A stretch of 34,107 nt of DNA, from assembly GCA_030428565.1 (NCBI GenBank), contig JAUIDR010000037.1, positions 1 to 34,107 of the forward strand. Reading direction: 5' to 3'. Below are positions 26,001-32,249 of this stretch, piece by piece (the first letter of the stretch is position 1; each line of letters starts with the position of its first letter). The translations under genes were made by a program, and so were the position numbers. Source of the DNA: Alphaproteobacteria bacterium (GTDB taxonomy: Bacteria; Pseudomonadota; Alphaproteobacteria; UBA7985; JAUIBT01). The notes below the pieces were generated by a model. The model saw only the letters and a list, made by a program, of their open reading frames with translations, was not told where the DNA came from and searched no databases.

Positions 26001-26124
26001 GCAAGCTGGCCTGAAGCAAGGTCGCGGCCGCTCCTGAAAACAAGGCGTAGCTGAAGAAAAAGGCGGTCCAAGTCAAAGATAAAAAGACTCCGACCATGGG
26101 CGAAATACGCAACCCCTTAGCCAT
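23026..26124 (-). CDS. Large membrane-anchored coiled-coil protein of unknown function
   Basis: The 1032-residue product begins with two hydrophobic segments (about 11-31 and 42-60, the second containing MVIVGFALPLMALRS), so it is probably anchored in the inner membrane. From about 80 to 950 it is an almost unbroken run of Ala/Glu/Gln/Lys/Ser heptad-like sequence, predicted coiled coil of the apolipoprotein/kinesin-like type often reported for such proteins. The last ~100 residues, from about LQGQLPNKVLQAINSG, look more compact and may be globular. I recognise no enzymatic motif. The design of two N-terminal helices and a very long coiled coil recalls the polar marker TipN of Caulobacter, but I see no specific sequence match. 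A terminator follows it. The reading frame is secure; the function is unknown. Confidence 0.88.
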   Translation of the reverse strand: MAKGLRISPMVGVFLSLTWTAFFFSYALFSGAAATLLQASLPEICMVIVGFALPLMALRSLTKGRSSAVVAADGGVSQEQFETLSQQIDALKRVQLLPENTDNHIKAITKAFRSEAKGFEASCKSLAETLTKMNGDIDAGRAKVEALGGSLDAQNDKLSQGLANQAKALESNKKSADELLTSLEAATEKSREASSEVIDRLADPIKLVEERIQKSAGEMASLIQSLETQLDEAAEGFEAAQALSAETKQAVSYHSQELGAVVSHTNQQLAHLGANLPKQIDSIEKLGATAAKKSAELEDGLSRHLHAAVDTASAMAERSQSMQQTFAQQAQQLDQLAGMLDELSKGAAKGIAKDLQGLIAESQKAANLLGQTSQSARGMMQSVFDRQNDLAAQMMHELNGRLERISANVRESFSGAEYDASRLEEALASMAERMTHSIAQSSEEIILGLEQRMGGLREQSDYVGASLMTHTQEATKAMDLRLMGFDKRRKQLDQHLSGLTEDMAGQIESQMGEVIAMIGEKMHAVGGEIETLRRTLQQVDQVNQQAIDAAADAWFHKLRNATDQVLGAAEQALSEFESEVSQSAYRVSHAVEQQTEVAARQSEHLADRAAERVSARLVNLFDTVEERARITEESVARTEAGMREGIDKVAEDMRRLLNSFAVDMSEASDTAISKLIAQGREVPELAERMATSAQEALSVLKQTGESYGAQRQQIRSIIQELEEMAGRIERRVTAVDEQVDRVGDNLDSQAETVQTQVNQLQSLLSSFHATGGELTRAIEERAAMLAESTDQTGKVVDHVEDRLRTLAQVATSHLETAHKFAVDVSNEAEDDLLRLDHLSKETFERWSATRENMGASLSEVSAQVADLNTTLENMAAVADQQSAKLSAQSEEAQARAQHLIDALNEGQKSSFLRTASELVAKLQDAAIDVDTILQGQLPNKVLQAINSGDRSVSVRRLLGMRGDADGAIRNKYASDKEFRASADAFMTACERLLRLALDADSSRLMHTTVLTADVGKLYLYLRDALSQGTRAA

Positions 26125-26220
26125 AATAGCTCTTCCGTCAAATGGGGCTCGCCGCTCGGAACCAAAAATGCTGGTTCACCGCTGAGCTGCTTGGCAAGCC
26201 TGTTCAAAAAAATCCGTAAT

Positions 26221-26243
26221 GTGAGCGATAAAAATTCGCCCAC
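26221..26243. other. Inverted repeat upstream of the coiled-coil gene
   Basis: GTGAGCGA (26221-26228) and TCGCCCAC (26236-26243) match as inverted arms at seven of eight positions around an AT-rich 7-bp centre. It is about 100 bp before the coiled-coil gene start, beside a possible minus-strand -10 (TATAAA, 26247-26252) with a weak TTGCAG -35 at 26271-26276. It could be an operator. Confidence 0.3.
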
Positions 26244-26285
26244 TTATTTATAATTACCGACAGTGCTAGCCTGCAATTGTGGATA

Positions 26286-26311
26286 AAATTTGATGGCGCA
26301 GCCACAAATTT
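26286..26311. other. Inverted repeat/hairpin upstream of the nuclease gene
   Basis: AAATTTG and TGG (26286-26296, one A unpaired) pair with CCA and CAAATTT (26302-26311) around a five-base loop, giving ten pairs. It lies about 84 bp before the SNase-like gene, between two divergent genes. It could act as an operator or a 5' leader hairpin. Confidence 0.4.
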
Positions 26312-26394
26312 CCGTTTACGGGGTGCGACTCGTCACACTTAGGCCAATATGTTCGATCAATGTTCGCTAAATTCTTATTTTAGTGTCAATAGTT

Positions 26395-26934
26395 ATGTTC
26401 TTACTCCGCCGCCTTTTATTCGGCCTCGTTTTCTCGCTTTTCTGGCGCATGTTCTGGGGCATTTTTGGCGGTCGCCTGGGGCTGTTACTGGCACTATCAC
26501 TGGGCGGGCTCACCGCCTTTACCGACATTCCCAGCCGGATCTTTGCTGAAGTCGCGACCGCGCGCGTGCCGCAAGACGTCTATGTGGCCAGCGTTTCACG
26601 CATCGTGGATGGTGATACATTTGATGTGCGCCCACTCAGCGGCTGGAGCCCCTTCGCGCGACGCCTTCGCATCGCAGGTATTGATACGCCGGAAAAATAT
26701 GGCGCCACCGCCTGTCCAAGGCGCGCCGCCGCGGCGGCGCAAGCGCTGAACCAGGTCCTAGCCGCCTCGGACTACCTTGTCGAGGTGCGGATCCAAGAGC
26801 GGATCGGAAAGCGATGGCTGGCCGACGCGCGCACTTTGGATGGGCGCTCCATCACCTCAATTATGCTGACCAACGGGCACGCGCGGGTCTATTTTCCGGG
26901 CGCCAGCAAGACCCCTTGGCCGAATTGCTTTTAG
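26395..26934 (+). CDS. Membrane-anchored thermonuclease (SNase)-like protein
   Basis: From ATG 26395 the protein has 179 residues. A very hydrophobic N-terminus (about 5-42) looks like one or two membrane segments or a signal anchor. It is followed by a staphylococcal nuclease-like OB fold. Visible equivalents of the active site are D72 and D74 in IVDGDTFDV, R92 in RLRIAGIDTPE, D97 and E100. R139 or R140 in RIGKRWLADA is the likely third catalytic residue. A CP pair (107-108) follows, as in many bacterial members. It would place a Ca-dependent nuclease on the outer face of the inner membrane. A GTG 12 bp upstream is an alternative start; neither has a good ribosome site. It ends 14 bp from the convergent ggt stop. 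Confidence 0.8.
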   Translation: MFLLRRLLFGLVFSLFWRMFWGIFGGRLGLLLALSLGGLTAFTDIPSRIFAEVATARVPQDVYVASVSRIVDGDTFDVRPLSGWSPFARRLRIAGIDTPEKYGATACPRRAAAAAQALNQVLAASDYLVEVRIQERIGKRWLADARTLDGRSITSIMLTNGHARVYFPGASKTPWPNCF

Positions 26935-26948
26935 CCGCTAGATCGCCG

Positions 26949-28541
26949 CTAAAGCCCGACAGCTTGACCGTCCTTGCGCGGATCTGAACCAGCAATCAGG
27001 CTGCCGCGCTCGTGGTCAATCGCGATGACTTGGCCGCCACCTATGGCCAACTCGACCTCATCCAGCTCATGGCCAATGTCGCTCAGCGCCTTGCGGGCCG
27101 ACTCTGGAATGCCGCGCTCAATTTCGACCGCGCCGCTGGCCGCCGCCATAAGACGGGGCAGATCCAAAGCTGCCTGCGGGTCCAGGCCGAAATCAAACAT
27201 GTTGGTCAGGACGTGCATATGGCCCAGCGGTTGATAGTGCCCGCCCATGACGCCATAGCAATGGGTGACGCGCTTGCCCTGGCTCACCATGCCTGGAATG
27301 ATGGTGTGCATAGGCCGCTTGCCGCCCTCTAGAGCATTGATATGGCCAGGCTGCAAGGTGAAGGATTGGCCGCGATTTTGGAAATTCACCCCGGTCTTGG
27401 GGCAAATCAGACCCGAGCCAAATGCGCTGAAGGTCGAATTGATAAGGCTGACGGCGTTACGTTGTTCATCGACGACCGAGATGTAGACCGTATCCTTATG
27501 CTGGGTGTAGCCGGGGTCGATGACCGGCAGCGGCTCGCTGGCATGAAAGTCCTCGATTTTCGCGCGACACTCGGCGGCGTAGTCTTTTGACAACAACCAC
27601 TCGAGCGGCAGTTCGGTCTGCTGTCCCAAATAGCGATCGCGGGTCGCGTAGGCCCAGCGCGCAGCTTCAATCTCGCGATGTAGGCGCACCGGCGACAGCG
27701 GCTCTAGCCCCTCATTCTCAAAGCCTTCCATGATATTAAGCATGATGAGCGCGACCATCCCTTGCCCATTTGGGGGGATCTGCCAGACCTGGCGGCCGTT
27801 GTAATCGCTCGCGATAGGCTGGACCCACTCGGCCTCGGCCTTGGCGAAGTCCTCAGCGCTGTGCAGGCCGCCGCGTTCGCGTAGGAAGTCAACCATGCTA
27901 TCGGCCAAAGGCCCTTCATAGAACGCGCGCGCACCTTGGCTAGCAATGGTCTCCAGCGTCTTGCCCAACTCTGGGTGGCGCACGCGGCTGCCGATGTGGG
28001 GCGCCTCATCGGCAACCAACAACATCGCCGCCGCGATCGGGTCTTCGCGCAAAAAAGCGACCTGGGTCTGCCAATCCAGGTTCACGCGGTCAGCAACGAT
28101 GTAGCCGTCATGCGCGTAGTGGATCGCTGGCTGTAAACAACGGGCAAGGCTCCAAGTCCCGTGTTCTTCCAACAATCGCTGCCACGCGTCGATAGCGCCG
28201 GGCACGGTCACAGCATGGGGGGAACGCCGCGGAATGTGGGTCATGCCCTGATCCAGCAAAGACTGCGCGTCCGCCGCCATGGGCGCTCGGCCCGAACCGT
28301 TGAGGCCCAGAACCGGCGTTTGCCCCTTTAGGGCCACCAGCGCAAAGCAGTCGCCGCCGATGCCGGTCGACTGTGGCTCGACAACCGCCTGCACGGCACA
28401 AGCCGTGATGGCTGCATCCACAGCATTGCCACCTTCGTTGAGGACTTGCAGGGCCGCTGAACTCGACAAGGGGTGCGAGGTCGATACAGCCGCTTTGGTC
28501 GCGTAGAGTGCGGAGCGCCCCGGACTGTGAAAATCGCGCAT
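26949..28541 (-). CDS. Gamma-glutamyltransferase-family protein (YwrD-like, cytoplasmic)
   Basis: A 530-residue Ntn-hydrolase of the GGT family, made as one chain that cleaves itself before a catalytic threonine. That residue is probably T351 in HKDTVYISVVDEQRNAVSL. Other markers are GGNAVDAAITA, EPQSTGIGGDCFALV and INSTFSAFGSGL. There is no signal peptide, unlike periplasmic GGT, so it most resembles the YwrD-like branch, whose members act on gamma-glutamyl compounds or related amides. The ATG at 28541 has AAGGGGAA about nine bases upstream and starts at the conserved region. The frame is open 23 codons further, but that part lacks family similarity. With pxpB/pxpC elsewhere in the window, it could feed glutathione or gamma-glutamyl turnover. 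Confidence 0.9.
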   Translation of the reverse strand: MRDFHSPGRSALYATKAAVSTSHPLSSSAALQVLNEGGNAVDAAITACAVQAVVEPQSTGIGGDCFALVALKGQTPVLGLNGSGRAPMAADAQSLLDQGMTHIPRRSPHAVTVPGAIDAWQRLLEEHGTWSLARCLQPAIHYAHDGYIVADRVNLDWQTQVAFLREDPIAAAMLLVADEAPHIGSRVRHPELGKTLETIASQGARAFYEGPLADSMVDFLRERGGLHSAEDFAKAEAEWVQPIASDYNGRQVWQIPPNGQGMVALIMLNIMEGFENEGLEPLSPVRLHREIEAARWAYATRDRYLGQQTELPLEWLLSKDYAAECRAKIEDFHASEPLPVIDPGYTQHKDTVYISVVDEQRNAVSLINSTFSAFGSGLICPKTGVNFQNRGQSFTLQPGHINALEGGKRPMHTIIPGMVSQGKRVTHCYGVMGGHYQPLGHMHVLTNMFDFGLDPQAALDLPRLMAAASGAVEIERGIPESARKALSDIGHELDEVELAIGGGQVIAIDHERGSLIAGSDPRKDGQAVGL

Positions 28542-29077
28542 GAATCTGTTCCCCTTGATGTTTGCATAGGTAATCGGGCGGTAGCGGCCGCAAGGATTTT
28601 GAGGCACCACAAATTTCGTCCAGCTCTAGCCGGGCTTATAGGCCAGTGAAGCGACCAGGCCAAGGCAGCGACGTGCCGCCATGCGAAAACGCGGGCACCT
28701 CATCGATATCGGGCCTTGGGGCGATACCTAGAGCGCCGGGCGCTGGTGTAGCAACAGCCCATCCGCACTAGCTGTCTGAAACTGACGCAAGTCCTTGCTC
28801 GCTCGTGTGGCCACTTGTTTGCGGCTTGCGCTAGGTCGACGACTATGAGCAAGGTTTAGCAATTAAAAACAAGGCAGTAGAGCGAGCGCTTGGCTGCGAT
28901 GCTCCGGCCACTTGCTGCGGACCAGGCCAAACCGCGCGTAACATTCAACGCCTTCATTACGTATTGCTCGCAATAAGAAGCCCAAGCGCGCTTCAAGCGG
29001 CTCGGGCTTTAAGATCTGGCAGGGGGCGTTGTGGGGCGTCCGCAGCTGTCCTCGCCTGCAATCGCTAACGCTGTTGG
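28542..29077. other. Intergenic region between ggt-like and lipoprotein genes
   Basis: 536 bp with no supported gene. The right part holds a hairpin that probably ends the lipoprotein transcript; the left part must carry the ggt-like promoter. A long minus-strand frame from 29627 to 28863 crosses it, but it is an out-of-frame shadow of the lipoprotein gene. A near-repeat containing GGCCACTTG occurs twice. Confidence 0.55.
28978..29009 (-). terminator. Hairpin terminator after the lipoprotein gene
   Basis: On the minus strand AAGCCCGAGC and GCTTGGGCTT form a ten-pair stem with one G-T pair, which is a mismatch if read on the plus strand. The inner loop can also pair. CTTATT follows, a weak T tract. 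It is about 70 bp past the stop of the lipoprotein gene. Confidence 0.5.
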
Positions 29078-30127
29078 CTATTGCTTGTAGAAGGGTTGCG
29101 CGACCGGCAATCCCTCCGCTGAGCGCGGCCAAGGGGGAACGGGCGTCGCCGGTGCTTGGCTTTGTTGCAGGACCGGCGCGACAGGCGCGCTGGCGGGGCT
29201 GCTTTGCGGTATGGGCGAGAACTGCGTATCCGCCGGGAAGCCTGCCGGTGTCACGGGTACAGCGCCGACACCGCCCAAGGCTTGCCCTGGCAAGCCCTGA
29301 ACAGCGGGCCCCATGGCCGGCGGGCTGGCAAGGCTTGGGATGATCGGTGCGGAGGCGGTTTTGGGCGCGTTCGGCATGTGTGCCTCTAGACCGACGATCG
29401 GCGAACCGCCCTCGAATGGATACGGGACCGCGTACCAGCGCCCTTCTAGGCCTTCGGCGTTGCGGTCGCCTGGCTTTGCATCGCCGATAAAGGTGTAGAG
29501 CGGCTGATCCTTGACCGCCCATTGATGGTAGCCTTCCGGGCGCAGCGCGTGGCCGTATTCGTGGTAGGTCGGCGCGTTGGGCTGGACCAGATAAGGCTGA
29601 AAGCGCAGGTTGCAGGCATCGACACAACGCGGCGTATTTCGCAGGTCGCCGCTGAACGTGTAAAGCGTCATGCCAGTGGTCGTGACCAGCAGGTTATGGA
29701 AATGCGTCACCGCCCTGCCCGTCTCAGCGCGAAAGCGCGGCGGTGCGGCCAGCGATCCGTTCATGGCGAGAAACTGAGCGTCCCCGGCTGCAGCAGTCTG
29801 GTTACTGCTATTCAGCGCAGCATGAGCCGCTCCGCCAGGCTGCCCGGACCCAGCGGCCAGCGCCATCGTCTCGGCCGTGGTATCGCTCTGACCTTTGAGT
29901 TTGGCGCGATAGCCACGCGAAGCTGTTGCCTCGGCCCCTTCTTGCAAGCGCCAATCAGAAGCACGCAGCTTTTCAATCACAGCCGCGCCTTCAGGGCTAC
30001 GCTTAAAGTGCTTGCCGAAATTTTTCGCTATTGCGGTCTCGGCCAGTGGGTTTGATAATGTGACGCCCGAATTTTGGCATCCGACGAGTAAAATGCTTGA
30101 TGCGAGAAGCAGCGCGATCGAGCGCAT
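29078..30127 (-). CDS. Lipoprotein with PF03640-type secreted repeats
   Basis: A 349-residue protein with a lipoprotein signal: hydrophobic residues 4-15 end in the lipobox LVGC, with C17 as the lipid-modified residue and Gln at +2. The middle resembles the paired secreted repeats of unknown function (PF03640, COG4315). The first reads TTTGMTLYTFSGDLRNTPRC with a CVDAC pair. The second reads QWAVKDQPLYTFIGDAKPGD followed by NAEGLEGRWYAV. These repeats are common in periplasmic or secreted lipoproteins of proteobacteria, and no enzyme activity is established. The last ~90 residues are Pro/Ala-rich and look disordered. GGGA about 9 nt upstream supports ATG 30127. It is monocistronic, with a hairpin downstream. 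Confidence 0.85.
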   Translation of the reverse strand: MRSIALLLASSILLVGCQNSGVTLSNPLAETAIAKNFGKHFKRSPEGAAVIEKLRASDWRLQEGAEATASRGYRAKLKGQSDTTAETMALAAGSGQPGGAAHAALNSSNQTAAAGDAQFLAMNGSLAAPPRFRAETGRAVTHFHNLLVTTTGMTLYTFSGDLRNTPRCVDACNLRFQPYLVQPNAPTYHEYGHALRPEGYHQWAVKDQPLYTFIGDAKPGDRNAEGLEGRWYAVPYPFEGGSPIVGLEAHMPNAPKTASAPIIPSLASPPAMGPAVQGLPGQALGGVGAVPVTPAGFPADTQFSPIPQSSPASAPVAPVLQQSQAPATPVPPWPRSAEGLPVAQPFYKQ

Positions 30128-30429
30128 GGCGATTTCCCAATGTCATCTTTGAAATGCCATAACTCTACCTCAAGTAGCGCGCGAAATCAAACCACAATCG
30201 TATTTGCCCAAAAACTGCCTTATTGGCCTTTTTCGGCGGTCCAGGGAGACGCCTGGCCCCGCTCGCCTCTGCGCCTGCAACCGTCGCGCGGCAAGTCATG
30301 CCGCCAGTAGCGCGATCAGGCGCGCCAATGAGGCCCGCGCTGATTTCGCCCTATAGCACGGCCCAAGCCCGGCCTAAGTTCGCGCTGCGGTGGAGCCAGG
30401 CCCTGGCAGCGCTCTAGATGCTGGCGCCC
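30128..30429. other. Intergenic region between lipoprotein and alpha-glucosidase genes
   Basis: 302 bp with no convincing gene, terminator or operator. It holds the lipoprotein gene's promoter region and the end of the glucosidase transcript. A plus-strand frame starting with TTG (30223-30417) has no family features. Confidence 0.5.
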
Positions 30430-31998
30430 CTAGCCTGCCTCGATGAAGGCCGCGCCGTAGGGAGCCACGCTTTGCCCTTCGACCGTCACGGCGGTGTTCG
30501 TGAAATTAAACGCGCAGATCAGCGTCTGCTTGGCACAGCTGCGCTTAAAGACCAGCACATCTTCGGGGCTATCCAACAGCGCAAAGTCACCTTCCAGCAA
30601 AGCTGGTTGCTGTTTGCGCCAGGCCAGGTGTTCTTTCGTGCGCTCAAAGACCGAGCCCTGACGCCCAACCTGGGTATCAGCGGCCTTGGCTTGGTGGCGA
30701 CCATTGATCGGCAGCCAAGGCTTACCGCTAGAAAAGCCACCGTTATCAGCGGTCGATTGCCAAGCCATCGGCGTTCGGCATGTGTCCCTTCCCATAAAGG
30801 CCGGATAAAACTCAATGCCCCAAGGGTCTTGCAGATCCTCGCGCGCCAATTGATCGCTGTCTTCGAACCCCAACTCTTCGCCCTGGTAGATACAATTTGA
30901 GCTGAACAGAGCCGTCTGCATTTGTGTCAGCATGACCTGCAAATCGGCTTGATCTTCCATCGCGACTTTGTTGGCGCGCGCCATGCGGGAGACCGAGCGC
31001 GGCACGTCATGGTTCGATAAGGCAAAGGTCAGGCGCTGGCTGGCGCCAAAATGGCGGTGTGCCTGACCTAGCGCCTCGCCCATTTCCTCGGGCGTCAGAC
31101 CGTGCCAGCTCAAAAGGCCAAAGTTGTAGGTCGCGTGCAATCGGCCCGGCTGCGTGAAGGTATCAGAGACAGCCATATAGTCTTCACCGTGGACTTCGCC
31201 CATTAAAAAGCGGTCGCCGTAGGTGTCAGCCAGCGCGCGCAGGCGCTGCGTGAAGTTCTGGATCGCGGGCTGGTTGAGCTGCCCGGTGTCATGACGCTGA
31301 CGGAAGAAGGGCTGCTTATCTTGGGGCATGTCGCCCAAAACGAAATCTTCAACCGGCAAATTGTCGATCAACTCCCGATCGCCTTTCAAGGTATGGATTG
31401 CATCAAGGCGGAAGCCATCGACACCCTTGTCAAACCAAAAGCGCGCTACGTCCAACATCGCCTCCACAACCTCGGGATTGGCGTAGTTAAGGTTGGGCTG
31501 CTCTTTTAGGAAATTGTGCAGATAGTATTGCTGGCGACGGGGCTCCCACGACCAGGCCTGACCACCAAAGAATGACAACCAGTTGGTCGGTGCGGTGCCG
31601 TCGGGCTTGGGATCGACCCAAACGAACCAATCGGCTTTGGGATTGTCGCGCGACTGGCTGCTCTCTTGGAACCACTCATGCTGGTCCGAACAATGCGCGG
31701 CCACCACATCAATCATCAGTTTGAGGCCGCGTTCGTGACACCCTTCCAACAGATCATCGAAATCGGCCATGGTGCCATAATCAGGGTGAATGGCCCGGTA
31801 GTCCGACACATCGTAGCCGAAATCTTTTTGCGGCGAGGCAAAAAACGGCGAGACCCAAACCGCATCAGCGCCCAGATCGGCAATGTAATCCAGCTTGGCC
31901 GTAATGCCCGGCAAATCGCCTAGACCATCGCCGTTACTGTCGTTAAACGAACGCGGGTAAACTTGATAAATCAGAGCGTTGTGCCACCAAGCCGTCAT
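30430..31998 (-). CDS. GH13 alpha-glucosidase
   Basis: From ATG 31998 the protein has 522 residues and starts TAWWHNALIYQVYPRSFNDS after Met, standard for oligo-1,6-/alpha-1,4-glucosidases. A TTG 12 bp upstream is not needed. GH13 conserved regions appear in order: DVVAAHCSDQHEWF, GFRLDAIHTL with the nucleophile Asp, MGEVHGED with the acid/base Glu, and LSNHDVPRS with the stabilising Asp. There is no signal peptide, so it hydrolyses imported maltose-, isomaltose- or sucrose-type sugars in the cytoplasm. No transporter genes accompany it. Two operator-like palindromes and a matching promoter lie just upstream, pointing to repression by a LacI-family regulator encoded outside the window. Confidence 0.95.
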   Translation of the reverse strand: MTAWWHNALIYQVYPRSFNDSNGDGLGDLPGITAKLDYIADLGADAVWVSPFFASPQKDFGYDVSDYRAIHPDYGTMADFDDLLEGCHERGLKLMIDVVAAHCSDQHEWFQESSQSRDNPKADWFVWVDPKPDGTAPTNWLSFFGGQAWSWEPRRQQYYLHNFLKEQPNLNYANPEVVEAMLDVARFWFDKGVDGFRLDAIHTLKGDRELIDNLPVEDFVLGDMPQDKQPFFRQRHDTGQLNQPAIQNFTQRLRALADTYGDRFLMGEVHGEDYMAVSDTFTQPGRLHATYNFGLLSWHGLTPEEMGEALGQAHRHFGASQRLTFALSNHDVPRSVSRMARANKVAMEDQADLQVMLTQMQTALFSSNCIYQGEELGFEDSDQLAREDLQDPWGIEFYPAFMGRDTCRTPMAWQSTADNGGFSSGKPWLPINGRHQAKAADTQVGRQGSVFERTKEHLAWRKQQPALLEGDFALLDSPEDVLVFKRSCAKQTLICAFNFTNTAVTVEGQSVAPYGAAFIEAG

Positions 31999-32031
31999 GG
32001 TATGTCTCAATGAAATTGGGTTGGACGCCCC

Positions 32032-32049
32032 TTTTATAGCGCTTTGAAG
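32032..32049 (-). promoter_or_regulatory. Imperfect LacI-type operator at the glucosidase promoter
   Basis: The sequence matches the palindrome upstream (32144-32161) at 15 of 18 positions: the GCGC centre and six of seven bases of one arm are kept. The deviations in the other arm create the putative -10 TATAAA on the minus strand. It lies 34-51 bp before the start codon, an ideal place for repression. Confidence 0.55.
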
Positions 32050-32059
32050 GCGCCGTAAA
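32032..32059 (-). promoter_or_regulatory. Putative promoter of the alpha-glucosidase gene
   Basis: On the minus strand TATAAA (32037-32032) is preceded after 16 bp by TTTACG (32059-32054). Transcription would begin near 32025, leaving a leader of about 27 nt before ATG 31998. The imperfect operator covers the -10. Confidence 0.4.
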
Positions 32060-32143
32060 TGCCTTTACAGACAAAGAAGAACATCTTCATTGATAATTGC
32101 TATTTTTCAGATGGTTAATATCGCAATTTTGTTCGCATCGGAT

Positions 32144-32161
32144 TTTCAAAGCGCTTTGAAA
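32144..32161. promoter_or_regulatory. Perfect 18-bp LacI-family-type operator palindrome
   Basis: TTTCAAAGCGCTTTGAAA is a perfect palindrome with the CG-centred GCGC core usual for LacI-family sugar regulators. It is 146 bp before the alpha-glucosidase start and 88 bp after the mgtE stop, so it almost certainly serves the glucosidase gene. Confidence 0.7.
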
Positions 32162-32249
32162 TACATTTAGAACGATCAGCCCCCCTAAAGAGTCGCCGCT
32201 TAAAAAGCTGCACCTCGATTGGTGAAAAACCCAGGGGCCGAAAGGTGGC

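Noticed and set aside
28863-29627. Minus-strand open frame of 254 codons overlapping the lipoprotein gene
   Set aside because: It is Arg-rich and out of frame with the lipoprotein, which has a signal peptide, lipobox and conserved repeats. The extension past the lipoprotein stop has no family features.
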